Virus record (IMG/VR): IMGVR_UViG_3300028133_000021
Span: 1-31,434 of that record
Strand: one strand, 5' to 3'
Length of the DNA stretch: 31,434 bases
Source of the DNA: a virus
This document shows positions 15,089-20,309 of the stretch, piece by piece; position 1 is the first letter of the stretch; each line of letters begins with the position of its first letter. A program made the position numbers and the translations under genes. The notes under the pieces are model-generated. The model ran no database searches. It saw only the letters and a program-made list of their open reading frames with translations, and had not been told where the DNA came from.

Positions 15089-15214
15089 TTAGTAGTATTT
15101 ATCTTCTTTCATTTCTTCCAGTAAGTCTTTGATTAAACAAAGCACAAACATAACTACGCTAACCACCCAAAAACAAATGAGTGTTATGCCTCCGATTATT
15201 AGTATTTCTTTCAT
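15089..15214 (-). CDS. small membrane protein, 41 aa
   Basis: A hydrophobic span (ILIIGGITLICFWVVSVVMF) is followed by a charged amphipathic tail (KDLLEEMKEDKYY). It overlaps the upstream gene by an ATGA and is followed after 1 nt by another 40-residue membrane protein, so the two may act as a pair. The function is unknown. Confidence 0.5.
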   Translation of the reverse strand: MKEILIIGGITLICFWVVSVVMFVLCLIKDLLEEMKEDKYY

Positions 15215-15369
15215 GATGGTGATAGTATTTCTAATTCTGGTTCGTTGTCAAAGATATCAACGAGAAAGGGGAATGGTAAGTCTTCTAAACTAAACATTAT
15301 TTCTTGTTGTCTATCAAAGAGCTTGTCCCTGTCTTCTTCTATTATTGTTATTTGTATTCTGGTTTGCAT
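15211..15369 (-). CDS. hypothetical small acidic protein, 52 aa
   Basis: The frame MQTRIQITIIEEDRDKLFDR... starts 4 nt after the stop of the 94-residue gene, with a GGAGAA Shine-Dalgarno upstream, and ends in an ATGA overlap with the membrane-protein gene. It is acidic with a beta-strand start. The function is unknown. Confidence 0.6.
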   Translation of the reverse strand: MQTRIQITIIEEDRDKLFDRQQEIMFSLEDLPFPFLVDIFDNEPELEILSPS

Positions 15370-15373
15370 ATTA

Positions 15374-15658
15374 TTATTCTCCTATAAACATTCCTCCGCC
15401 GAAAAAGCCTTCGTGGCTTACCTCTCTCGCCTTAGCCTTGATATTCTTAGCTGTGCCTCTGACAAGTGAGTCGTGGTGATTGATGTATGGTTCTGTTAGT
15501 GTTACCACCTTTCCGTATTCCTCTAGAGATGTAGTGATGAACATACCTAGCTTGATCTCCTTGCCATTGGTTATTTCAGCGGCTTTGAGTAGATCATTGT
15601 ATTCGTCTTCTGTTAGCACGTTTTTTACATGCATTCTTTGGCTTTGTGCTTTTGTCAT
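15374..15658 (-). CDS. hypothetical protein, 94 aa
   Basis: A basic N-terminal helix (MTKAQSQRMHVKNVLTEDEY) is followed by a beta-rich middle (IKLGMFITTSLEEYGKVVTL) and a glycine-rich end (GFFGGGMFIGE). I prefer the ATG at 15658 to 15703 because GGGAGAAAAG lies just before it. The function is unknown; it heads a four- to five-gene minus-strand run. Confidence 0.6.
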   Translation of the reverse strand: MTKAQSQRMHVKNVLTEDEYNDLLKAAEITNGKEIKLGMFITTSLEEYGKVVTLTEPYINHHDSLVRGTAKNIKAKAREVSHEGFFGGGMFIGE

Positions 15659-15704
15659 ATCTTTTCTCCCTGCGTTGTTTAAGCTGTTTGGATTACAATT
15701 CATA

Positions 15705-15884
15705 TTATGGGCAGATGGCTGTTACTTGTTCTGTTGAAAAACCTACTTCCTCACCATCCTCGGTAGTTCCCCAGAATGGGCGATGTGGGTTGTTAGGATA
15801 TACTTCATCGACTATCACGGGTTGACCGCAAACGATAACCATAGTCCCAACCTTAATGGAGTTAGTGAGTTCTGTGTCTTTCAT
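15705..15884 (-). CDS. small beta-rich protein, paralog of the gene at 15937
   Basis: A 59-residue protein (MKDTELTNSIKVGTMVIVCG...). The stretch IKVGTMVIV aligns with IEVGSMVIV in the next gene upstream, as do VDEVYP / VEEVWY and the acidic GTTEDGEEV / GIDQDGHEEE. Small SH3-like barrels have this look (V-x-G-x-x-V-x-V). The longer frame to 15956 is rejected because it covers the promoter; the ATG at 15884 is 6 nt after TATAAT. Confidence 0.65.
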   Translation of the reverse strand: MKDTELTNSIKVGTMVIVCGQPVIVDEVYPNNPHRPFWGTTEDGEEVGFSTEQVTAICP

Positions 15885-15890
15885 GGTTAC

Positions 15891-15918
15891 ATTATAGCAT
15901 AATGAACTAGCGAAGCAA
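15891..15918 (-). promoter_or_regulatory. sigma70-like promoter, leaderless
   Basis: TTGCTT (15918-15913), a 16-nt spacer, TATAAT (15896-15891), then 6 nt to the ATG at 15884. Confidence 0.8.
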
Positions 15919-15936
15919 TACCTTTTTAATCTTTTT

Positions 15937-16113
15937 TTAGTTGCTGATTGCGTCAATGCGGCTCATGTGGATTTCTTCTTCGTGTCCGTCTTGGTCAATC
16001 CCGATGATGGTATTTTCTGAATACCAGACTTCTTCGACGTAGTAAGAAGTCAATCCGACGATCACCATCGAGCCGACTTCTATCTTTTGTTGTGGTAGTG
16101 TTTCCGTTTTCAT
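15937..16113 (-). CDS. small beta-rich protein, paralog of the gene at 15705
   Basis: A 58-residue protein (MKTETLPQQKIEVGSMVIVG...). It is a tandem paralog of the 59-residue product downstream, and its promoter is also similar, sharing AAAAAGGTATTGC at the -35 end. The start at 16113 is set by the promoter 6 nt upstream; the longer frame to 16245 runs through promoter and repeats. The function is unknown. Confidence 0.65.
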   Translation of the reverse strand: MKTETLPQQKIEVGSMVIVGLTSYYVEEVWYSENTIIGIDQDGHEEEIHMSRIDAISN

Positions 16114-16119
16114 GGCTGC

Positions 16120-16147
16120 ATTATACCAAATTGGAGCAAATAGGCAA
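16120..16147 (-). promoter_or_regulatory. sigma70-like promoter, leaderless
   Basis: TTGCCT (16147-16142), a 16-nt spacer, TATAAT (16125-16120), then 6 nt to the ATG at 16113. Confidence 0.8.
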
Positions 16148-16169
16148 TACCTTTTTAATCTTTTTTTAA

Positions 16170-16190
16170 TGTTCCACAGAAATGTTCCAC
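16170..16190. repeat. paired TGTTCCAC repeat, copy I2
   Basis: TGTTCCAC at 16170-16177 and 16183-16190 (13-bp period), about 23 bp upstream of the -35 of the 58-residue gene. Confidence 0.85.
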
Positions 16191-16222
16191 ACAGCTGGGA
16201 TTTAGAAAACGCCAAATAGACT
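16183..16222. repeat. 40-bp intergenic direct repeat, copy B
   Basis: The second copy of the element at 14623-14662, nearly identical, again placed between a TGTTCCAC pair and a composite palindrome. Confidence 0.85.
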
Positions 16223-16236
16223 ATACTGTTAGATGT

Positions 16237-16313
16237 ATAAGTCATTGAGTATCAACGAGTTACGAGCTGGCTGGAGGTGCCCCGCCGTAAGTCGTTCAAT
16301 ATCAACGAGTTAC
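16237..16313. repeat. 77-bp composite palindromic repeat, copy R4
   Basis: Palindromes 16237-16263 and 16287-16313 with a 23-nt GC-rich spacer. It lies between the stop of the 66-residue gene and the next promoter. Confidence 0.85.
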
Positions 16314-16331
16314 GTAGGGTGTTAGAAGCTG

Positions 16332-16532
16332 TTAGTCGTAGCCGTAGATAGACCCCATAACATGGTAGTCGGCAATCGCGGAGGCGGCTTCGTCACGCTC
16401 GTCAGTCTGACCCTCGGCAAACCAGCGATCCCAGATCTCCTTCTGGTCATCTGTTAGGTGAGCGAGGCAGGGCGGTGTCGTGCGATAGAAACCGCAGTCA
16501 TAGGCATGGTCTTGAATCTCTTGATCAGTCAT
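16332..16532 (-). CDS. hypothetical protein, paralog of the gene at 14798
   Basis: A 66-residue acidic protein. Residues 11-42 (YDCGFYRTTPPC then LTDDQKEIWDRWFAEG) match the 53-residue product at 14798. The C-terminal extension (ASAIADYHVMGSIYGYD) is absent from that paralog. It has no promoter of its own: it follows the 51-residue gene across two hairpins and is preceded by CTAACACT-ATG. The function is unknown. Confidence 0.65.
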   Translation of the reverse strand: MTDQEIQDHAYDCGFYRTTPPCLAHLTDDQKEIWDRWFAEGQTDERDEAASAIADYHVMGSIYGYD

Positions 16533-16556
16533 AGTGTTAGGTAGTGGTTAGAGGTT

Positions 16557-16575
16557 GCTCCCCCCGTGGGGGAGC
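16557..16575. promoter_or_regulatory. GC-rich intergenic hairpin
   Basis: GCTCCCCC (16557-16564) and GGGGGAGC (16568-16575) make an 8-bp stem with a 3-nt loop. A second hairpin (GGGTGC/GCACCC) lies at about 16580-16610. There is no T run on either strand. A similar GTTGCTCCC...GGGAGC hairpin occurs at 17943-17959. These may stabilise or process the transcript between two cotranscribed genes. Confidence 0.55.
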
Positions 16576-16618
16576 GGTTAGGGTGCTAGTAGGCGGGTTG
16601 AGCCGCACCCTGCGGAAA

Positions 16619-16774
16619 TTAGTGAGCGTCATCGAGGAACGGCTCGGAGGTGTCAGCCTCGTTACAAGCTGCGATCCAATCCTGGTAATCCTGAACATCG
16701 AAGTCAGAGGGGAACTGAGCATCGAAGTTGGCTTGATCGGCAGCGGTAGCGGTGGTAGTGTTGTTCGTTTCCAT
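16619..16774 (-). CDS. hypothetical small acidic protein, 51 aa
   Basis: An acidic protein (METNNTTTATAADQANFDAQ...) with a Thr/Ala-rich N-terminus and DVQDYQDWIAACNEAD at about 27-42. The start at 16774 is 6 nt after TATAAT; the longer frame to 16861 covers the promoter. The function is unknown. Confidence 0.6.
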   Translation of the reverse strand: METNNTTTATAADQANFDAQFPSDFDVQDYQDWIAACNEADTSEPFLDDAH

Positions 16775-16780
16775 GACAGA

Positions 16781-16808
16781 ATTATACCAGAATCTCGCTA
16801 ATAGGCAA
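16781..16808 (-). promoter_or_regulatory. sigma70-like promoter, leaderless
   Basis: TTGCCT (16808-16803), a 16-nt spacer, TATAAT (16786-16781), then 6 nt to the ATG at 16774. Confidence 0.8.
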
Positions 16809-16840
16809 CATCTTTTTGCATCTTTATGCACTTTTTTTTG

Positions 16841-16861
16841 TGTTCCACGGAAATGTTCCAC
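16841..16861. repeat. paired TGTTCCAC repeat, copy I3
   Basis: TGTTCCAC at 16841-16848 and 16854-16861 (13-bp period), about 32 bp upstream of the -35 at 16808. Confidence 0.85.
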
Positions 16862-16887
16862 ACGCGCCTGTTAGATTTATTGCTTAC

Positions 16888-16964
16888 ATAACTCGTTCAG
16901 TATCAACGACTTACGGCGCGGCTGGGGGTGGGGGCTCGTAACTCGTTGAGTATCAATGACTTAC
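16888..16964. repeat. 77-bp composite palindromic repeat, copy R5
   Basis: Palindromes 16888-16914 and 16938-16964 with a 23-nt GC-rich spacer. It lies just downstream (minus-strand sense) of the tmRNA-like RNA. Confidence 0.85.
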
Positions 16965-16984
16965 AGAGCTTTTTTCTGTTAGAG

Positions 16985-17054
16985 TGGTGGAGCGTAGGGG
17001 ATTTGAACCCCTGTCTCTAACAGCAAACTGTTAGATCGAATACCAGTTCGCCCC
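16985..17054 (-). ncRNA. tmRNA-like RNA lacking a tag reading frame
   Basis: A 70-nt RNA on the minus strand. The 5' part GGGGCGAACTGGTATTCGAT matches the start of bacterial tmRNA (GGGG...CTGG-TTCGA), including the stemless D-arm analogue. The 3' part has a T arm (AGGGG TTCAAAT CCCCT), the acceptor strand ACGCTCC, discriminator A and an encoded CCA. The acceptor pairs G1-C72, G2-C71, G3-U70, G4-C69, C5-G68, G6-C67; G3-U70 with A73 is the alanine identity signal shared by tmRNA and tRNA-Ala. Where tmRNA has P2, the tag frame and pseudoknots, this RNA has only CTAACAG-TTTG-CTGTTAG, a 7-bp hairpin. It cannot encode a tag. A normal tRNA is unlikely, since there is no D stem and no 7-nt anticodon loop. 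Confidence 0.7.
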
Positions 17055-17069
17055 TGTTAGATGTTAGGT

Positions 17070-17108
17070 AGCTCACCCCACGATGCCTAGGAGATCGTGA
17101 GGCAAGCT
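17070..17108 (-). other. 15-bp hairpin upstream of the tmRNA-like RNA
   Basis: On the minus strand AGCTTGCCTCACGAT pairs with ATCGTGGGGTGAGCT over 15 continuous pairs (three G-T) around a 9-nt loop. It lies between the stop at 17134 and the 5' end of the RNA at 17054. It could be an RNase processing signal that frees the RNA, or part of a larger structured RNA. Confidence 0.75.
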
Positions 17109-17133
17109 ATTCCCAACACTACTTAGAAAACTG

Positions 17134-17406
17134 TTAGGCGACTACCTCAATTCCTGCTAGATGAAGTGTGCGATACTTCTCAAAGCCGTGATCGTCAATG
17201 TCGGTGGCTAAGACCTTGAGGCAGCGTTTACCATTCTTCTTAGCGTTCCAAACATCCTCGACAGCGTGGATTTTAAAGGTGCGCTCCTTGTCTCTGCGAA
17301 CGCTAGACTTCCCTTGGTTGATATATCGAACAGTTCGATCCTTGAGAAGGTTTGCGATTTCGAGGACGGAGGCGGTTGTGCTTGTGTTGGTATTTGCGAT
17401 TTGCAT
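17134..17406 (-). CDS. hypothetical basic protein, 90 aa
   Basis: A basic protein with a Ser/Thr-rich N-terminus and then a likely small beta barrel: TVRYINQGKSSVRRDKERTF, then DVWNAKKNGKRCLKVLATDIDDHGFEKYRTLHLAGI split across about 40-88. The start at 17406 is fixed by a TATAAT 6 nt upstream; the longer frame to 17490 runs through the promoter. Its transcript probably continues into the hairpin and tmRNA-like RNA. The function is unknown. Confidence 0.65.
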   Translation of the reverse strand: MQIANTNTSTTASVLEIANLLKDRTVRYINQGKSSVRRDKERTFKIHAVEDVWNAKKNGKRCLKVLATDIDDHGFEKYRTLHLAGIEVVA

Positions 17407-17412
17407 AGTTAT

Positions 17413-17441
17413 ATTATAGTTGGTTTTTGCGGTTGAGTCAA
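17413..17441 (-). promoter_or_regulatory. sigma70-like promoter, leaderless
   Basis: TTGACT (17441-17436), a 17-nt spacer, TATAAT (17418-17413), then 6 nt to the ATG at 17406. It may also transcribe the tmRNA-like RNA. Confidence 0.8.
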
Positions 17442-17503
17442 TCCCCTTTTTGAGGATTGTGAGATTGTTTAGTGCTTTTAAAAAGTCCATTTGTTTTTAG
17501 TGG

Positions 17504-17764
17504 TTAAGACAAGCCTAGAGCATTGCCGTATTTGTCGAAGGTATTGCGGACAACCTTAGTTATTCCAGCAGAACCCCAGCGCATATTGGAGCGGAACTCT
17601 TTGACAGTTTCGCCATCAGAGTTTTTCACAAGGATTCTCCAAGTGCCAGTTGAGTTTCCTTCATCCCAAGTGAAACCTCGCTTTGCTTCAAAAGCGTTTA
17701 GGGTATCAAGATCAACGTGAAGGGTTTCGAACCAAGGAGTTTTTTTTGTTTTAGTATTGTTCAT
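17504..17764 (-). CDS. hypothetical protein, 86 aa
   Basis: A soluble protein (MNNTKTKKTPWFETLHVDLD...) with a Trp/Gly-rich beta region (GFTWDEGNSTGTWRILVKN) and a helical C-terminus. Unlike most neighbours it has a long leader, about 240 nt from the promoter at 18010. The function is unknown. Confidence 0.6.
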   Translation of the reverse strand: MNNTKTKKTPWFETLHVDLDTLNAFEAKRGFTWDEGNSTGTWRILVKNSDGETVKEFRSNMRWGSAGITKVVRNTFDKYGNALGLS

Positions 17765-18003
17765 AGTAGTGTTTTCTATTTGTTAATGGTTTAAGTTTTG
17801 GAAAGCTGATTGCTCATAAAGGAGTTGCACCTTCGTCTTCCTCTCCTACCGCTTGTGCCGTAGTATCCTCGGATTTCTCGGAGTATGTGAGAGGCTATCT
17901 TACTTGCTAGAAGAATGAGCCGTTTGTAGTGTTTTGATTGTTGCTCCCCCTTAGGGAGCTTTTGGGAAGTCTTAAGTTGGTTGAACCCTTCCCTCTCTTG
18001 CTT
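17765..18003 (-). promoter_or_regulatory. long structured 5' leader of the 86-residue gene
   Basis: About 239 nt between the predicted start near 18003 and the ATG at 17764. In order it has GGGAAG/CTTCCC, a GCTCCC/GGGAGC hairpin (17959-17943), a long-range CCTCTC/GAGAGG pairing enclosing CTAC/GTAG, and an 8-codon frame (MSNQLSKT) shortly before the gene. It could be a regulatory leader or a separate small RNA. It matches no riboswitch class that I recognise. Confidence 0.4.
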
Positions 18004-18009
18004 GACTAT

Positions 18010-18037
18010 ATTATAGCAGAAAACTCGATTTTTACAA
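18010..18037 (-). promoter_or_regulatory. sigma70-like promoter with long leader
   Basis: TTGTAA (18037-18032), a 16-nt spacer and TATAAT (18015-18010). No start codon lies within 6-9 nt, unlike the leaderless set. Confidence 0.7.
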
Positions 18038-18073
18038 GCATATTCGACCTAAAAAAACGTTTTTTTTCGCTTT

Positions 18074-18100
18074 TTAACTCATTGGTTATCAACTAGTTAA
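18074..18100. repeat. single degenerate 27-nt palindrome, copy R6
   Basis: TTAACTCATTGG and its partner CTAGTTAA flank a TTATCAA centre. It is diverged from the family consensus and includes the stop codon of the endolysin gene. Confidence 0.65.
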
Positions 18101-18662
18101 AATGTTCCACAGAATTGTTCCACAGAGCTAGTTCGAATTTCCTTCGCCTTTCTAAACCTTTTCGCACTTTGCCGCCAGCCATGCGGTACATTGGCAGCAC
18201 CTCAGAAACGCTCTGATAATTTCCATCGTTTAAACGCCCCTCCTGTGAGACAAGCTGATATAGTGCGCCCCTTCCGCAGTTGTATGTGAAACTTGTTAGA
18301 GCAGCAAGTTGATTATCTGTTAGAGGGACTTTGACTATAGAGAGAACCACATCTTTGTATTCGTGCAATTCCTTTTCTAACAAGTCGCTTGCTTCCCTCT
18401 CGGAGATTACGCCCTTAGATACTGCAATGCCTGTGTGACCATAGCCAATAGTTCGCTTGCCACCGCAACACGTATACGCCTCTGCGCGATAGCTCTCGAA
18501 ATGTTTTACGCCTTTTAGCATATCATACCAAGCCTTGTTTATGTTAGGCGCAAGCACCGCGCTGTTAGGTTTTACCAGTACAGGTCTGTTAGGCTTCACC
18601 AGCACAGGTGTGTTAGATAGGGCTGATGTAGTAAGGGCGATTAGAAGTAGTAGCGTTTTCAT
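18093..18662 (-). CDS. secreted endolysin, GH24 lysozyme type
   Basis: A 189-residue muramidase of the T4/P22 lysozyme type, which cleaves the glycan strands of peptidoglycan. It carries the triad spacing E-x8-C-x5-T: E56, C65 (in place of Asp, as in some phage lysozymes) and T71, within HFESYRAEAYTCC then GKRTIGYGHTG. The later motif LTDNQLAALTSFTYNCGRGA is typical. The N-terminus is a signal peptide (KTLLLLIALTTSALS), implying Sec export or a signal-anchor form, followed by PVLVKPN direct repeats. The start is 6 nt after TATAAT. Unusually, the last dozen or so codons are made of the TGTTCCAC pair and a palindrome. Confidence 0.9.
   Translation of the reverse strand: MKTLLLLIALTTSALSNTPVLVKPNRPVLVKPNSAVLAPNINKAWYDMLKGVKHFESYRAEAYTCCGGKRTIGYGHTGIAVSKGVISEREASDLLEKELHEYKDVVLSIVKVPLTDNQLAALTSFTYNCGRGALYQLVSQEGRLNDGNYQSVSEVLPMYRMAGGKVRKGLERRRKFELALWNNSVEHFN
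18103..18123. repeat. paired TGTTCCAC repeat, copy I4, inside the endolysin gene
   Basis: TGTTCCAC at 18103-18110 and 18116-18123 (13-bp period). On the minus strand it encodes the endolysin tail WNNSVEH. It also lies 66 bp upstream of the -35 at 18037. Confidence 0.85.
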
Positions 18663-18668
18663 GCCCTA

Positions 18669-18697
18669 ATTATACTCTAACAGTTCAGGTTTGTGAA
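18669..18697 (-). promoter_or_regulatory. sigma70-like promoter of the endolysin gene, leaderless
   Basis: TTCACA (18697-18692), a 17-nt spacer, TATAAT (18674-18669), then 6 nt to the ATG at 18662. Confidence 0.75.
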
Positions 18698-18724
18698 GCT
18701 TTTTCTTTGCTTATTTTACCCCAT

Positions 18725-18844
18725 GTAAGTCCTTCAGTATCAACGAGTTACGATCTTTCTAACAGTCATAAGTCACTCATTATCAACGAGTTACGGCCCC
18801 TCGGGGGGTGAGGCGCCCTAAGTCGTTGAGTATCAATGGGTTAC
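18725..18844. repeat. palindromic repeat cluster, copy R7 (three units)
   Basis: Units at 18725-18751, 18768-18794 and 18818-18844. The last two form the standard 77-bp composite (spacer 23 nt); the first spacer is 16 nt and contains CTAACAG. It lies between the methyltransferase terminator and the endolysin promoter. Confidence 0.85.
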
Positions 18845-18866
18845 AGAGGTTTTTCTGTTAGATGGC

Positions 18867-18900
18867 AAAACCCCGCCCCCCACACTACTAGGGGACGAGG
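18867..18900 (-). terminator. rho-independent terminator
   Basis: On the minus strand CCTCGTCCCC pairs with GGGGCGGGG(GG) over 10 bp with two G-T pairs and a loop near TAGTAGTGT, followed by TTTT. It ends the unit that includes the methyltransferase. Confidence 0.75.
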
Positions 18901-18932
18901 CACAATTACCACTATGAAAAAGCTGTTAGATG

Positions 18933-19457
18933 TTAGATGAGCGTGGTGACGTATAGACCTTGATGCTCACCCTTGAGGTTGTCTGTTAGAGTGGCATAGC
19001 CATTGTCGTCTGCTGCTGCTCTAACGTATTCATGCAGTGCGTCTATGTCGAGGCTCATCTTCCTTGGTTGGCTTGGGTAGTTCCACACTATACGTGTGCC
19101 TGACTGAGCAAAGCGCATGATGCTGGCTAGTGTATCCTCTAACTGATCGCCTGTCTCTTGGACGTTCAACACGTTAGACACAAGGATCACTGAGTATGTA
19201 TCATTAGAGGTAGCATTAGGCACGGATAGATCATAGCCATCAATGCTATACTCTTGTGCGCTTAATCTGTTAGACCAGTAGTTATCCTTACCACATCCGA
19301 AGTCTAACACATCATCCTCATGCTTAGTGATAACGTGATCTAGTGCATAGTGATATACTCTAGCCTTAGGCGTGAAGTTCTTACGGTATGTCTTGGTGCG
19401 TGAATCATTGTGTGCTTGCCACATAGCACCGCCCCAGCTTTTAGGTTCTTCTGTCAT
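18933..19457 (-). CDS. class I SAM-dependent methyltransferase
   Basis: A 174-residue protein with the Rossmann methyltransferase motifs: motif I VLDFGCGKDNYW (about 50-61), an acidic residue after strand 2 (IDGYDLS, 72-78), and a motif IV region YSVILVSNVLNVQ (about 88-100). The N-terminal stretch W-x-H-N-x-S-R-T-K-T-Y is typical of small phage methyltransferases of this type. The substrate (DNA, RNA, protein or small molecule) is not evident; it lacks an N6-adenine DPPY motif. It is preceded by CTAACAGC-ATG and is third or fourth in its unit. Confidence 0.8.
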   Translation of the reverse strand: MTEEPKSWGGAMWQAHNDSRTKTYRKNFTPKARVYHYALDHVITKHEDDVLDFGCGKDNYWSNRLSAQEYSIDGYDLSVPNATSNDTYSVILVSNVLNVQETGDQLEDTLASIMRFAQSGTRIVWNYPSQPRKMSLDIDALHEYVRAAADDNGYATLTDNLKGEHQGLYVTTLI

Positions 19458-19468
19458 GCTGTTAGGTG

Positions 19469-19693
19469 TTAGTAGTTGACGTATTCCATGACTGTATCAT
19501 AACGGAACTGACCATCGTCATTCATTTGGTCTAGCTCTTCATCGGTAGCCATGCGACCTTCGACCTTGGCTGTCATGATGTAAGCATCGCAGTAGTCGGG
19601 GTAGTCGCGATGGTCTACGCCGTCAATTTGGATGTCTTCGATTGGGGCGGTATATGCTCCTCTGTCGGAGTGATTGAATGTGAATTGATTCAT
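19469..19693 (-). CDS. hypothetical small acidic protein
   Basis: A 74-residue acidic, Tyr/Asp-rich protein (DGVDHRDYPDYCDAYIMTAK) of unknown function, 11 nt upstream of the methyltransferase gene. A TATAAT lies 4 nt before its ATG, but with no good -35. It may be an internal promoter or chance. Confidence 0.65.
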   Translation of the reverse strand: MNQFTFNHSDRGAYTAPIEDIQIDGVDHRDYPDYCDAYIMTAKVEGRMATDEELDQMNDDGQFRYDTVMEYVNY

Positions 19694-19715
19694 AGTAATT
19701 ATATTCTGTTAGTGG

Positions 19716-20000
19716 TTAGTAGTGATTAGTGCGGGTTGGCTCGTTAGCGAGTAGGATACAAGCCTTATTGATGTCCCCATGTGTGAAGCGTTCTCCGTTT
19801 ATGGTTATGTAGTATCCACGGCATGAGACGGCAGAGAAGTTGCCAGATTTAAAGTAGACAGTGGCAGACCATCCAGCCTTATCATCATGGATAGATCTCT
19901 CAACGTGTGAGAAGGTAGGATACCTGCGGAAGTCAAATGCTGTCATGCTATTGTATGCGAGGTGGAAGGCGTTGAGCGGTGGTGTAGTGTATGCTTTCAT
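19716..20000 (-). CDS. hypothetical protein
   Basis: A 94-residue protein with a beta-rich middle (WSATVYFKSGNFSAVSCRGYY then ITINGERFTHGDIN) and a hydrophobic-helical end (ACILLANEP). The function is unknown. It lies 35 nt after the 69-residue gene and is likely cotranscribed. Confidence 0.65.
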   Translation of the reverse strand: MKAYTTPPLNAFHLAYNSMTAFDFRRYPTFSHVERSIHDDKAGWSATVYFKSGNFSAVSCRGYYITINGERFTHGDINKACILLANEPTRTNHY

Positions 20001-20035
20001 AGTGATTTTCTTTCTGGTTATATTTTACAGTAATT

Positions 20036-20245
20036 CTAGTTGCCTTGCAAGATGTTTCGACACTTATTTTCAGCATCTCTTTTAGCCTTCATGACCATCT
20101 CACGCTCACGCTTGATCTGGAACTGACGCTCACGCTCACGCTGACGCTCAAGATTCTTGTTAGCGTTGGCGACCATCTCAGTGAGGATGTGCTGAACGTT
20201 AGGATTAGGAACTGGTGAAAGTGATGTAGTGTTTCTCTCTTGCAT
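20036..20245 (-). CDS. hypothetical protein with long charged helix
   Basis: A 69-residue protein whose C-terminal 45 residues form a highly charged single helix (NLERQRERERQFQIKRERE), built from near-tandem (R/K)ERE repeats. The start at 20245 is 6 nt after TATAAT; the longer frame to 20302 covers the promoter. It probably oligomerises or binds nucleic acid; the function is unknown. Confidence 0.65.
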   Translation of the reverse strand: MQERNTTSLSPVPNPNVQHILTEMVANANKNLERQRERERQFQIKREREMVMKAKRDAENKCRNILQGN

Positions 20246-20251
20246 GGTTGT

Positions 20252-20279
20252 ATTATACCACCAGAGCCGAAAAATGGAA
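20252..20279 (-). promoter_or_regulatory. promoter with consensus -10, weak -35, leaderless
   Basis: TATAAT (20257-20252) lies 6 nt before the ATG at 20245. The -35 (TTCCAT, 20279-20274) is poor, so an activator or extended contact may be needed. The TGTTCCAC pair and a palindrome lie just upstream. Confidence 0.65.
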
Positions 20280-20309
20280 GCAGAAACTTCATATATTATC
20301 ATCTTTTTT

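Noticed and set aside
16619-16861. N-terminal extension of the 51-residue gene (and similar extensions at 15956, 16245, 17490, 20302, 7627)
   Set aside because: The added codons run through a consensus -35/-10 promoter whose -10 lies just before the internal ATG; the shorter start is used.
16985-17054. The 70-nt RNA as an ordinary tRNA-Gln (TTG in the loop)
   Set aside because: There is no D stem, positions 8-9 are not canonical, and the middle hairpin pairs down to a 4-nt TTTG loop rather than a 7-nt anticodon loop. The tmRNA-type start fits better.
11279-18844. The palindromic repeats as a CRISPR array
   Set aside because: Repeats occur mostly in pairs at scattered intergenic sites, spacers are GC-rich and related to each other, and no cas genes are seen.
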